This document shows positions 48,340-59,010 of a stretch of 64,000 nt of DNA, one piece after another; position 1 is the stretch's first letter, and each line of letters begins with the position of its first letter. Source of the DNA: Isoetes taiwanensis. Lineage: Eukaryota; Streptophyta; Lycopodiopsida; Isoetales; Isoetaceae. The stretch covers positions 11,593,760 through 11,657,759 of the forward strand of contig JAJEKV010000021.1 of NCBI GenBank assembly GCA_021234155.1, given 5' to 3'. The notes beneath the pieces were generated by a model. The model saw nothing but the letters and a program-made list of their open reading frames with translations, was not told where the DNA came from and did no database searches. Position numbers and translations under genes: made by a program.

Positions 48340-50883
48340 TCACCTTCCATTACCTACTTCTGAAGCAAAAGGAATTGTGTCGGATGTGGTAGATTCATCC
48401 CACATCCTAAGAGGTGGGTGCTCAGAATGTAAAAAATTCAAGGGTGGCATACTGATGTGTATCACTCCTTCCAGCATTTGCAGTGCTGTGCTCATGTTTG
48501 GCCTTGCTTCAGGATCTTCTTGAATGCACCAAAATGCCACCTTAATTGCTCTTTCAGCTTCCCTCTTGTCGAATACGTCACCTAGTTTTGGATCTACCAA
48601 GTCCATGATTTCTCCTGCCTCAAACTTCTTGCTGGCCCATTTTGGAAAATATACCTTTTCACTGTCTTGAGCAGACATGTCTAGGCTTTTATGCCCACTT
48701 ACCACTTCCAGCAAAAGCACACCATAACTATAAACATCTGTCTTGCTTGTTATAGCCCCATGAAGCCATTCTGGTGCCAAATACCCAGGCGTGCCTCTCA
48801 TTTGTGTCATTACCTGGCTCTGATCACGATTCATAAGTTTGGAGAGTCCAAAATCTGCAACTTTGGCATCAAAATTTTCAGCAAGGAGAATGTTTTGTGG
48901 CTTGATATCAAGATGAATTATGGTTTCACGGCATTCTTCATGAAGGTATGCTAAACCACGGGCAGTGCCCAGGGCAATCTTAAACCTAGTATCCCAATCA
49001 AGGAACTTGTCCTCACCAAATATCCACTGATCAAGAGAACCATTACGCACGTATTCATAAACAAGCATTTTATGGCCCTTTTCACAGCAAAATCCACATA
49101 GATGTACCAAATTAAAATGATGGATGCTGCCAATAGTGCATACCTCTGTTCTAAATTCTTTTCGACCTTGGTTAGCACTTTCCAACCTCTTAATAGCAAC
49201 CTGAGTCCCATCAGATAAAGTTCCTAAAAATACAGATCCAAAACCTCCTGCTCCAAGCTTTTTGCTAAAGTTCTCTGTGGCAGAGGAGAGCTCTTTGTAT
49301 ATAAATCTAGTGGGCAAGCCTGGAACAGATTCAAAATAATCTTCTTCTGCATCTAGTCTTTGTTGTCTTCTTCTCAAAATTAGAGCTACTATGACTGATA
49401 TGATTATAACTGCAGCTAAGGATCCCAAGGTTGAACCAACTATAGTAACCGTCTTAGATTTTCTTTTAGAAATGCTGACTGGAGGGGAAGAGGATGGAGG
49501 GGAAGCAGGAGTTTGCATCCGAAGTAACGCTGTGGAATTGTAGTGTAAGGTATCTGGATTTATGCCACGCATTGTGTAGACTTCAGTGACAGTGTAGCAG
49601 CTCCCATCTGGCCCGGAACTAAATCGAAAAAATGATGCCTTGCAAGAACAATTCTCCTCACACATCTTCTGACAACCATCTAAGTTGGTAGAATTACCGG
49701 CATTCCAGTCCTCCATAGTAAAATAGTCGATATTGTTCATTTGAACAAAATGTGTACTAGAGTTGCACACAACTGGATTAGAAGATTTACATCCCTGTTC
49801 AGGACGTGAATTCTCTATGAGACTGAACGAATCAGTGGAAATGGATCCATTTCCTGATGAGAGGTCCAAGCAGCTGCAACCTGATGATGTACAAAATCCA
49901 TATTGGCCACAAGTTCCAGGTATAGTACATCTGTCCACCTGACTGAAAAGATCTAAAGTTTCATTACATTTATCTGATGAACAAGATATCACTTTCAACC
50001 TACCATCATACTCGACATATAGGAACTTCATTCTTTCAGATGGAGAAATTGAAACGTTTAAGTCAGGTCTAGATTTATTTGTCAGGTATACGTTGATAGA
50101 ATCGTTCTTCAACTGAGCAAAGGGATTGCCAAGGCTGCTGCTTCCAAGTGAATCATTTCTTAGTGACCAATAAGCTTGTGGTTGGGATGCATTGGCATAT
50201 AAAACAAGCCCTGTTTTCTCCATCTGAATGTAATAAGGACCTTCTTTATAATTTGAAAAGGATGTTCTAGCAGTGAGCCGCATTCCTACTTTCAACTGTT
50301 GATCTAACAGCAGAGCAATTGTTGGATGATCAAAACTCTGCCACACAGTCTTGTTTGATTTGTCCAAAAGAACCAGATTGCCTGATTCTTCCATGGAAAT
50401 GTGAGTAACACCCTGTTGGGATGTATTAGTGGACCAGACAAAAGTTCCATCAGAATCCTTAAGTACCAGATCTCCGTCGGACCCGAGCTCTAGGGTTGCA
50501 TTTTCACCTACTGATCTGTTTCTGTTTACTGTCCAGACAATCTGAGGGGGGGCATCACTTGTTCTCACGATGAGAGCACCACTGTTAGTATAGACTATAA
50601 ACACAGACAACATATACTCGCTATTGGTGCAAGCAGTGCCGTTGCAAAAAAATCCGAAGGCATAGCAGAAACCATAGTAATATTGGGAGGAGCTTCTGAG
50701 CAATCTTGCCCTAAGAAAAGATCCGTCTGCATAAGTTATGTTGTGAGCCGAGTTGTCATTGACCCATTTGGAGCCAATATTTGCAGTGGGATAATCATAC
50801 AACCCACATGATACAAAAGGAAAGATCAAAAAGAGATGCAGGGAGATGTAAAAACATTTGGCAAGAGATTTATTTAGAGCCAT
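48340..50883 (-). CDS. G-type lectin S-receptor-like Ser/Thr kinase (SD2-5 type), copy 1
   Basis: Intronless, 847 aa, complete. Plasma-membrane receptor kinase by family. Signal peptide about 1-26 (hydrophobic core FYISLHLFLIFPFVSC). Bulb-type lectin domain about 80-190 (GDLVLKDSDGTFVWS; GNLVLLDKSN..WQSF). Cys-rich EGF-like segment 319-338 (C319, C325, C331, C336, C338). PAN/apple domain about 373-456 (C404, C408, C412, C414, C429). Transmembrane helix about 482-503 followed by RRRQQR. Kinase domain about 541-812: glycine loop GAGGFGSV (544-551), K565, E580, catalytic HLDIKPQN (D659, N664), DFG 677-679, APE 703-705. The HRD arginine is Leu658, so this is a non-RD kinase. Many N-glycosylation sequons lie in the ectodomain. 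The start is the first Met before the signal peptide. The ligand is unknown; non-RD lectin kinases often act in immunity (family knowledge). Confidence 0.93.
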   Translation of the reverse strand: MALNKSLAKCFYISLHLFLIFPFVSCGLYDYPTANIGSKWVNDNSAHNITYADGSFLRARLLRSSSQYYYGFCYAFGFFCNGTACTNSEYMLSVFIVYTNSGALIVRTSDAPPQIVWTVNRNRSVGENATLELGSDGDLVLKDSDGTFVWSTNTSQQGVTHISMEESGNLVLLDKSNKTVWQSFDHPTIALLLDQQLKVGMRLTARTSFSNYKEGPYYIQMEKTGLVLYANASQPQAYWSLRNDSLGSSSLGNPFAQLKNDSINVYLTNKSRPDLNVSISPSERMKFLYVEYDGRLKVISCSSDKCNETLDLFSQVDRCTIPGTCGQYGFCTSSGCSCLDLSSGNGSISTDSFSLIENSRPEQGCKSSNPVVCNSSTHFVQMNNIDYFTMEDWNAGNSTNLDGCQKMCEENCSCKASFFRFSSGPDGSCYTVTEVYTMRGINPDTLHYNSTALLRMQTPASPPSSSPPVSISKRKSKTVTIVGSTLGSLAAVIIISVIVALILRRRQQRLDAEEDYFESVPGLPTRFIYKELSSATENFSKKLGAGGFGSVFLGTLSDGTQVAIKRLESANQGRKEFRTEVCTIGSIHHFNLVHLCGFCCEKGHKMLVYEYVRNGSLDQWIFGEDKFLDWDTRFKIALGTARGLAYLHEECRETIIHLDIKPQNILLAENFDAKVADFGLSKLMNRDQSQVMTQMRGTPGYLAPEWLHGAITSKTDVYSYGVLLLEVVSGHKSLDMSAQDSEKVYFPKWASKKFEAGEIMDLVDPKLGDVFDKREAERAIKVAFWCIQEDPEARPNMSTALQMLEGVIHISMPPLNFLHSEHPPLRMWDESTTSDTIPFASEVGNGR

Positions 50884-51715
50884 CTTCTCATCAAAAATTT
50901 AAAAGAGACTTAGCCTTTTTGGGCGCCGTTGTTCTTCTACTGAGACTGCTGAAAATGGCCTGCCTAGGTAACGCATAGAAGACCAAAGAAATGAGTTACG
51001 GAAATGCTGCGAATCCAGTGGCAAGAAAACACAAGTCAACATTGACCTCGTAAAAAGATAATTATACAACAAGTCACGCAATTTTACCGTCCACAAAATG
51101 GAAAGTGGATGGCAGCGCCATATGGCAGTCGCCAATAGCGCAGAATAGAAATGGGGCACAACAGGTTGGAACTCAGGTTTTCTTGTAAATTTTAGCATAT
51201 GGGTGGTCTTCTGTTCAAATTCCCCCGGGTTATGAATATTTTGATCTCTTTGCAGCTATGTTGTCTATTATGTTTCAATGAGCATTGTTAGGGTGATTTT
51301 CTACCATAAGCATAAAATACGACTGTCACATTGAGATATTGAGATATGACACCTTTTATTACTCCAAATAAAAAAATTACGATACATAGAATTGAAGTTG
51401 TTTTTCCACTATAAGGTGTAAGACACCATCAAAAAATAAGATGTCTTATTTTAATGACATACTAGAAACGTGTGCCCGACGATGTCGGGCATTAGTTGTG
51501 GACATGTGGAATGATATATGAAGGGGGCTTGAAGGGGGCATATAATCGAGTTCGTAAGTAAAATAAATAGATGTATGTATTTAATTGTATCTCTACATGC
51601 AATGGAGTGTCAAGTGTGGATGGCTTAGAGTTTACAGATGTTCTGCATTATCCGTGGGCACATAGAATGGATAGAAATAATGGAATGCATAGTTTGGAAT
51701 GGGAAAATGGAATGT
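50884..51715. other. upstream region of receptor kinase 1
   Basis: Holds the presumed promoter of the minus-strand kinase; a TATA-like TTGTATAATTATC lies about 175 bp before the start codon on the minus strand. A small inverted repeat GTGCCCGACGATGTCGGGCAT is at 51,472-51,492. No other gene. Confidence 0.4.
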
Positions 51716-52295
51716 ATGCAAAGCGTTAGTTGGCACTTATAATAATTACGGTTTTATAGAAAATTGCAAATTCAAATGCATAGTCAATACAATTGCAATT
51801 GAAGTGCAATATATCAAAAAATAGGATATTAGTTGTGTTTGCAATGGGAGGTGGAAGTTGTGTATCAAAACATGTTTGTTCTGAGTTACTTCATTGTACC
51901 TAGTATAAGTCATAGCGTGTATTTGTGAACCAAATATGGCAGTGGTGCATGTATGCATAACGATTGTGCAAGGTATTCATATGGGTGCATATGAGAAAGG
52001 TTTTCATAGGGATGCATATGCAAAGCATTATTTGGCACTTATGATAATTTAGGGTTTTATAGAAGCTTGCAAATTCAAATGCACAGTCAATATACTTGCA
52101 ACTGAAGTGTAGTGCGTCAAAAAATAGGATATTAGTTGTGTTTGCAATGGGAGGTGGAAGATGTGTATCAAAATATATTTTTCCGAGTTACTTCATTGTA
52201 CCTAGTCTAAGTCGTAGCATGTGTTTGTGAACCAAATATGGGAATGGTGCCTGTGTGCATAGCCATTGTGCAAGGTATTCATATATGTGCATTCC
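51716..52295. repeat. about 300-bp tandem duplication
   Basis: Two diverged units (starts 51,716 and 52,018) share ATGCAAAGC, GGTTTTATAGAA, AAAAAATAGGATATTAGTTG, TTTGCAATGGGAGGTGGAAG and TGTGCAAGGTATTCATAT. Confidence 0.9.
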
Positions 52296-52739
52296 CGGGG
52301 GGTTCACATATGTATTCCGTATAATACGTGTGCGTGGGCAAAGAAGTTTATTTTATTTTTATTTTTTTTATATTCTGAAGACAGGAGTTAGGAATACTTT
52401 TGAGGGCTAGTTTGGTTGCTGGCTGCCTGAGAGTCGTAGGATTTTTGGAGGTGAGTTTTTTATATAGTTTTTCGTATTCCATTTGTGCCTCAGAAAACTT
52501 GTTACAAAGTCTCTTATGAATAGATTTTAAGAGTCTTTAGCCAAGTTTTCCACATTTTGCAAGCTTTATGAGCTAAGTAGATTTGGAAGTTTACGAAATG
52601 ATCATGACATTTTCCAAACCTTTGAACGTGATAATACAGTCCTATTACAATAGATATTGTTGCATATGTTTCACCTCAGGTGCAAGAATATAGTTTTTTA
52701 TACCACTGCTATTTCTTGTTTAAATTTCATCTTTGTTAT

Positions 52740-53172
52740 GTCTAAAGGTAGCTGCAGATCTGGTGGAACAGTACAAACGAAAGTTTCAAAAGAACCCTGA
52801 CTGTCACATGGAACTATCTAAGGGAGTCCATGAATACTTACCCGTCTCAAACCAATCCTGTCATCGAGAAGGTCAAGAACATCTTCGGGATCCTTCCTTT
52901 CAACTCGATGCTTTTCAAGTAGGCTTTGGTCCTGGCATATGCTCTGAATTTCAGAATGAATAGAATAGTTGGCTATGACATTGTTTTTTTTTTTATTTCA
53001 GTATCGCACTACAAGGTTACTTCATACAGTAGCTTTATGCACAAGGACGCACTCCCAATGTTTAGGTAGCTTTGGTGCATGGAATCGTTGCCAGAGTCGC
53101 CTTTTGACATTAGCAGAATCACATATTGAATTTATTATTCTATCCAAGTTTATTGATGTCGTGAACCCGTAA
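52740..53172 (+). pseudogene. two exon-like pieces, unknown product
   Basis: After CTAAAG (about 52,747) the frame reads VAADLVEQYKRKFQKNPDCH.., then an alternative frame gives NPVIEKVKNIFGILPFNSML to about 52,917. After TTTATTTCAG (53,000) comes [20 protein letters not shown]. The frame change inside the first piece suggests decay. Unknown family. Confidence 0.3.
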
Positions 53173-53420
53173 GATTGGCAAAATGAAGGTGGAGGAATAT
53201 TGATACAAGAGAAAAACATGCATTTTAACATACTGATTATTTGTCATGGTGCAGCTGTAACGATACGGGCATAAAAGGAGTCCTGAAATTGCTTTGTGAC
53301 CTGGAAAGATATTGTACATACAAGAATCAAAGCAAACATAAAATATTTTCATTCATTCTAATATGCTTTATCATTTCTCCACGAGCTGACAAATAATATT
53401 TCAGGCTATTCACCGCCAAC

Positions 53421-53812
53421 ACAAACCATTAACATCCAACATATAAAAATTAAATCCCCCCTAAAACCCCCTGTGGTTTGGGTGCATATTCACACGGGGG
53501 GTGACTCTGGGCATCGAGAGCTATTGGATGGGTATATTCATGAGTTATGCTTTGATTTGGACCGTAGATAGCGATCCTCTTTTGTGGGGTATGCTCGTAC
53601 AAATTTTTTTATACTTTATAGCAAGACATGAAATACTATAAGGTTTGGTGCAATATACTTAATGGTGTTGATTTCAAACATGTATTATACCATTTTAGGC
53701 ATTATAAAAAGGACTCTCGCTACCCTACGTCACCCCCCGTATGAATATGCACCCAAAACCACGATTGGGTTTTAGGGGGATTTAATTTTATATGTTGGAT
53801 GTTAATGGTTTG
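53421..53812. mobile_element. MITE-like element with about 100-bp terminal inverted repeats
   Basis: The left arm (53,421-53,520) and right arm (53,713-53,812) are inverted copies: ACAAACCATTAACATCCAAC against GTTGGATGTTAATGGTTTGT, GGTTTGGGTGCATATTCACA against GTATGAATATGCACCCAAAA, and the G-run GGGGGGTGAC against GTCACCCCCC. The interior is 192 bp and non-coding. Related arms occur at 45,420-45,500 and 53,858-53,935. A target-site duplication was not clear. Confidence 0.75.
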
Positions 53813-53828
53813 TCTTTGCAAAAAAAAA

Positions 53829-53960
53829 TTTGGCCCCTTCGGGGCCTTAGGGACGCCCCAGTGAATATGCACCCAAACCATAGGGGGTTTTAGGGGGATT
53901 TTAATTTAAAAGTGTTTTATATAATGGTTTGTGTTGTCTAAAATTTTTTTTTGCCCCTTC
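53829..53960. repeat. partial MITE arm flanked by GGCCCCTTCGGGGCC hairpins
   Basis: A right-arm-like sequence (GAATATGCACCCAAACC..AGGGGGTTTTAGGGGGATTT) lies between a perfect hairpin GGCCCCTTCGGGGCC (53,832-53,846) and an imperfect copy GCCCCTTCGAGGCC (53,953). Confidence 0.75.
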
Positions 53961-54548
53961 GAGGCCTTGGAGATGGACAACATAACAACAAAAAATGATA
54001 TATAGCAATTGTGGAGCCTCAAAAAAGGTCAACAGGTTATTAAAGTAATTTAGAAGAGTTATCAATGGAATAAAGAACATTTGTTAAGGCGATGACCCAG
54101 TTAGGTCATGTCATGGGATTGAACCCAAAGATATCTTTTGTGCTTTATTTTAACACTAACAACTTTGAATCAAACAATTTAAACTTAATGACATGAAGTT
54201 TCAATAGTGCAAATGTGTTTTGCTTTAGCACTAAGGCCTTTGAGTCCAACCATTTAAACTCAATGAATGTGAAGCTACATAAAACTAAGCATTTGCTTGA
54301 TAATAAGAATTTAATTTGAAACAGCTTTAAGCAAAGTGTGAACCTGCTCATTGCAACACGCCAAATTATATATGTTTCAAGTTTTCTTGCCAATTCTAGT
54401 CCCTAAACATTAGGCGGCCAACAGATAAGTCATGACTAAGATCCAAATGCGAGATGCATTAGTGAAAGGACAGAAAATAAAGAGGCACAAACAAAAAATT
54501 TAGAATTCAAACTAGAATTTTCTTAGATTCCCTCCAGATTCTCTTATG

Positions 54549-54640
54549 TTCTAGAATTTTCTAGAATATTTTGGAAAGATTCTAGAACTTTCTAGAGCCT
54601 TCCAGAACATTCTAGAACTCTTCTGAACTAGCTAGAATGG
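54549..54640. repeat. 10-bp periodic TTCTAGAA array (heat-shock-element-like)
   Basis: TTCnnGAA units follow each other nearly every 10 bp: 54,549, 54,559, 54,580, 54,590 (GAG), 54,600 (TTCCAGAA), 54,610, with weaker units at 54,569, 54,621 and 54,630. Alternating TTC and GAA triplets spaced by 2 bp are the consensus for heat-shock-factor binding. No expressed gene is recognised beside it, so regulatory use is unproven. Confidence 0.6.
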
Positions 54641-54665
54641 TATACTCTATTTTATCTTAATTAGA

Positions 54666-54975
54666 ATGTTACCCTTAACTGTATTTGAAATGTAAACTAT
54701 TTATAGAATTAATGCTTGATCTAGTGGTTAGAATGGTCGGTTGGGGGGTCAATGACCAAGGTTAGAATTCCCCATACAACATAAAAATTTTAAAAGCCTT
54801 TTCTTAATGGATGAGTAAAAATATTACCCTTAAGTATATTTGAAACATAAATTATTCGTGGAATTAATGCTTGGTCTAGTGGTTAGAATGGGGGGTTAGA
54901 GGGTCAATGACCAGAGTTTGAATCCTTCATAGAACATAAAAAATTTAAAAGCCTTTTCGTAAGGGATGAGCATTC
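54666..54975 (+). mobile_element. tRNA-derived SINE-like tandem dimer
   Basis: Two units with a 155-bp period. Each has a pol III A-box (TGATCTAGTGG 54,717; TGGTCTAGTGG 54,872) and, about 43 bp on, a B-box (GGTTAGAATTCC 54,760; AGTTTGAATCC 54,915). GGTCAATGACC lies between the boxes, and a shared AT-rich body ends in TTTAAAAGCCTTTTC. No intact tRNA fold is seen; a tRNA-headed SINE is the simplest reading. Confidence 0.6.
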
Positions 54976-56040
54976 AACGTGGACCGTAAGATCTTGGACG
55001 CGATCAAGGGTCGAGATCTCATTATGTGACAATGATTAAAGCAACATGAGCCATAGGATCTATTACATATAATTCCCAAAGTCATGTGCACCGTAGGATA
55101 TGTGCTAAGCCACGTGAGCCGTAAGATCCTAGATCGACGATCAGGATCAAGAACAATCTGAACCACAAGATCTATTACATATAATTCCCAAAGCCATGTG
55201 CACCGTAGGATGTATCCCAAAGCAACGTGAGCCGTAGGATCTTGGATCGACGATCAGGGTCAAATCAGCCTGGACCGTAGGATCGCTTACATACAAACTC
55301 CCAAGCCATCTGGGCCTTACGATACGTCCCAAAGCCATGTGAGCCGTAGGATCTCGGATCAACGGTCGGATTGAGCACTACAAACATAAGAACATATATA
55401 TGTTAGATCCGTAGGATGTGTCCCAAAGCAACGTGAGCCGTAGGATCCCGGATCGACGATCAGGATCAAATCAACCTGGACCGTAGGATCGCTTACATAT
55501 AAGCGACAAACAAACTCCCAAGCCATCTGGGCCGTACGATATGTCCCAAAGCCATGTGAGCCGTAGGATCTCGGATCAACGGTCGGATTGAGCGCTACAA
55601 ACATAAGAACATATATATGTTATGATATGATATACATATGAATTCCCGGCACCTCAGGTAAGCGCCCGGGGGCAGAGGTGAGTCCGCAGATTCAAAACCT
55701 CCTGGAGGTAGGAGCCAAGGGATCGAACTGATGGCGTACTGAGTAGCTCGTGCAGGGGAAAACTCCCAAGCCATCTGGGCCGTACGATACGTCCCAAAGC
55801 CACATGAGCCGTAGGATCTCGGATCAACGGTCGGATTGAGCGCTACAAACATAAGAACATATATATGTTAGATCCGTAGGATGTGTCCCAAAGCAACGTG
55901 AGCCATAGGATCCCAGATCGACGATCAGGATCAAATCAGCCTGGACCGTAGGATCACTTACACGTACGATACGTCCCAAAGCCACGTGAGCCGTAGGATC
56001 TCGGATCAACGGTCGGATTGAGTGTTACAAACATAACATA
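54976..56040. repeat. CCGTAGGATC satellite-like array
   Basis: About twenty copies of (C/A)CGTAGGAT and close variants in one kilobase, arranged in larger units of roughly 180-250 bp (GTGAGCCGTAGGATCTCGGA at about 55,338, 55,553, 55,801 and 55,985, each followed by ATCAACGGTCGGATTGAG). A LINE 3' end is embedded at 55,622-55,757. Confidence 0.85.
55622..55757 (-). mobile_element. LINE 3' end scrap inside the satellite
   Basis: GATATACATATGAATTCCCG .. CCTCCTGGAGGTAGGAGCC AAGGGATCGAAC matches the 3' end of the larger LINE at 56,045-56,150; only about 135 bp is present. Confidence 0.75.
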
Positions 56041-56044
56041 TATA

Positions 56045-59010
56045 TTTTAATATGATATACACATGAATTCCCAAGACCTCGTAAGTGGGGCGAGAGGTGA
56101 GTCCGCGGATCCAAAACCTCCCGGAGGTAGGAGCCAAGGGATCGAACCGATGGCGTGACGAAAGTAGCTTCGCGGCGAGGCGGCACCAGGTCGCACTCAA
56201 GAGAATGTAGCGAGTCCGAATCACTATAGGTTGGACAACTCGAAGGCATGGTTTCATCCTCAACAACCCCGGCTGGCAACACCGACAAAGCCTCGCCCCG
56301 GCGCTGCTCTCCAACCCACCGGCCCGCCTCCTGCCGAAGATGGTGGGGCCCCTGCTCGAATGGACGGATAATCCCCGCGCTTCTTCATGAGCAATCGAGA
56401 ATGCGGTAGAGTCGCGGGCCTCGAACTGTGGTGGGGTTTATATGCTATTTGTAGTGTGCCACCTTTAATTCCAGAGCATGGTGGTCCCGAGCTTCCCTGT
56501 GAAAACAAGAGTCCAAGTACCCGCAAAATTTATCCCCGCCGGCTGCGTGTGTGCACTGGACGCACCTATGTGCGCCTATGTTCCAAGCGCCAGCCAATGG
56601 GCTCTCTTGTCCTTCCAAAAGCCCCGAAGTCGCTATGGGCTCATCGCCACGCCAGAAGTTTCGCGCGGGAGCCGAAAGTGTCGCCCATGTTGGCCACCTT
56701 CCGAAATAGACAAGGTGCCTATCGAGGGCCGCGCATGCCGCAGGGGCATGAATCCTCGCCTCGCAACAAGATCCGATATGGAACGAGGGTTTGACGCCAA
56801 GTGCCCACGCCAAAAATGCCTTCAACCCGCTCTAAGTCGCTCAAAGTCGCCAAAGACACCATCGGGCCCCACACCTCGACCCCATACAAAAGAACCGCTC
56901 GACCAAAGGTTCGGAACAAATGTGACTGTGGCCCAAGCCATACCTCCGCCTCATTATGATTGTTTTGCATTGTGTACAACGCCTTCCAACTCAAGCGGTC
57001 ACCAAGGCTTAATGGATGCATCCCAATACATTGAGGAATTCCACCCCTGTGTACTTGTAGTCGGGGTGTGACCTCTACCATCCATCCGTAAGTGAGCGGT
57101 GAGGTGCCGGATGACGGAGGAGGATATGAGGACCACCTTAGTCTTGGCGTGTTGACCCGCATGTCCGCCGCCCGCGAATGTGTCGGGGCATCTAGGTGTG
57201 CCTCGCATTTTCCTCCGTGTATGGGCCAAGAATGAGCCGGTCGGATGACCTGGTGCAAGAGTCAGATACCGCTCTCCCCCATTGGCAGCTAGCAGGGCTT
57301 CCAACTGGTCAATGTAAAGTCCAAAGAGTGTAGGTGAGAGAGGACAACCTTGTCTAACTCAATGCTAATTGGCAAATGACCTGCCCTTAGGTTGCATGCG
57401 GCTGTGCGCTCAGCCTCGCCCGATACCAGACACCGCGTTTCTGGCAGATCCATAGGGAGCCCCAAATGGTGCAATCTCGCCCACAACTTTTCCCGGGACC
57501 GTGGTCGAAAGCCTTTGCAAAGTCCACAAAAAAGAAGATGAGGTCCTCCGACGGTTCCTCGGTTCGGCCCTTGACCGTGGTCCCGAGTGTGAAGATGTGA
57601 TCAATGGTCGAATGCCTGGCCGGAAGCTTTGCGCCGTAGGTAAGTGCCCCGACTTCATTTGCCCCGCGCCCATCCGGGTTACCTCATTGTTCGAGAATGC
57701 CCGCCAAGACCTTTGGCAAATACCGAGCTGACCATGATGGTTCAAGAATTGGCCGGATAAAGGTGGGTCCCCCCGCCTTGTAGATCGGAACAACCCCGCC
57801 AGTGGTCCATGACCGAAACCTCTTGCAAAGACACCCTGATGAACAAGGCAAAGTCCGGATCGGACACCATGGGCCGTCCCCGCCCCACTTGAGCAACTCC
57901 GCTATGTGCCATCCAAGTCCTGCCGCCTTCCCATTAGCCAGGCCAGAGGCCCCTCTTCGACATCTTCTTTACGCGGATCACCAGCGGTGGGCCATGTTCT
58001 TGGGAAACATCCATCCGTTCCCGGGATCATAAAGCCGGGCGGTGTACCGCCCCATCTAACGCCGTGATGTTCCCCGCAGGCCGTGGCTGGTTTGTAGAGT
58101 ACCCGCGCCGTAAAGTTTCGTGGGCGCCCAAGAGGGTCGTAACATTTCTCCTCGGTGCCTTGCGTGTACCTTGCCTTCGTTTCCTTGAGGAAGGCACGGT
58201 AATGGCCGGGCGGCCCGAGCTCGTTGGTCCCGATCCACGATGAGATGGAGTCGCGATTGGCGTTCCTTACACTCGACGATCAAACCATCATTCGCAGCGG
58301 GAAGGTTGCGGTCTCGATATCCGGCGTGGGAGAGGTCTCCCAAAGCATCCGGCTCGCCCGCCTTCGAGGAGCTCAACCAGCTGGTCGGTTTGTTTGTTCG
58401 GCCGGCGTGTGGGCCGGGCAGGACTGTCGGGAGGGCTTCGCGAGCATGTCGGGCCGAACCCTCCGCCTGCTCATAATCCAAGCGCAACCGCAGGTCGGCA
58501 AGGTGCGCTATCGGGGGGGGCGTGAGCTTTTGGCGGGCCGACCTCACATAGAGTGAGGAGGTGATTCGAAATGGCCTCCTCGTCCCGACTGTCCGTGCCA
58601 ACGTGAAAATGACTGACAAGGTGTACATCCTGCGCAGCCACTATGACATAATCCACAACACTAGTTCCGCCGCCGTGATTGTCCTGTCTGCAAGTGTACC
58701 CGTGGGAAGAGGGCCATTGTGATAGGCCATTGCATATGAGTAGGTCAAAGATGCCGCACATCAGGAGCAATTGTCTGCCAAAGCGAGTGACCTGACTGTC
58801 ATCTGAGCGTCGTGTGCAACCGCTGCCCTGGGGACGCAATCGCAAAGACGCCATCCACTAGGGGGTCCAGATGCATGGCATGTTCCACCCCTGTCCGCGC
58901 ATTGAAGTCTCCAAGGAGCATAACTCTGCCCATCCGCTTGTGCTGTTGTATGTCATCATATAGATCGAGCAAAGGAGAATCTTGCAAATTGGTTAGGCTA
59001 AAATCAGAAT
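56045..59010 (-). pseudogene. near full-length dead LINE ORF2 (endonuclease-RT)
   Basis: Read from 59,010 down. The APE-type endonuclease carries DLYDDIQQ and MLLGDFNARTG (58,955-58,880), then FGRQLLLMCGIFDLLICNG and SVVDYVIVA, with the SDH box mutated to SNH (about 58,500). A linker follows to about 57,900. RT pieces come in several frames: VVPIYKAGGPTF (57,800), GCPLSPTLFGLYIDQLEAL (57,350), AKTKVVLISSS (57,130) and LLYGVEVWGPMVSLATLSDL (56,880). The C-terminal Cys-rich tail RLCRCCQPG lies near 56,270, then the 3' UTR. I find no YADD box between the GCPLSP and KTKV motifs, and there are many frameshifts, so it is inactive. It is more G+C-rich than its surroundings. Confidence 0.85.

Larger units (their letters stand above)
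35591..51000. repeat. segmental duplication, copy 1 (right end not defined)
   Basis: From AGATAAGCAAAGGAGAATC (35,592) onward the sequence is repeated at 58,961-64,000 with high identity. Shared parts are 35,591-37,720, 44,604-45,345 and 47,704 to at least 49,750 (kinase). Two segments are absent from copy 2: about 37,720-44,603 and 45,346-47,703. Copy 1 in turn lacks about 200 bp of LINE present at 61,608-61,815. The left breakpoint falls inside a LINE endonuclease region. Confidence 0.85.

Noticed and set aside
53829-53850. Helitron 3' terminus at the GGCCCCTTCGGGGCC hairpin
   Set aside because: No CTRR end 10-12 bases after the hairpin and no 5' TC partner seen.
54945-56009. Repeated minus frames with DPTVQ / RSYGS words
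   Set aside because: Translations of the CCGTAGGATC satellite.
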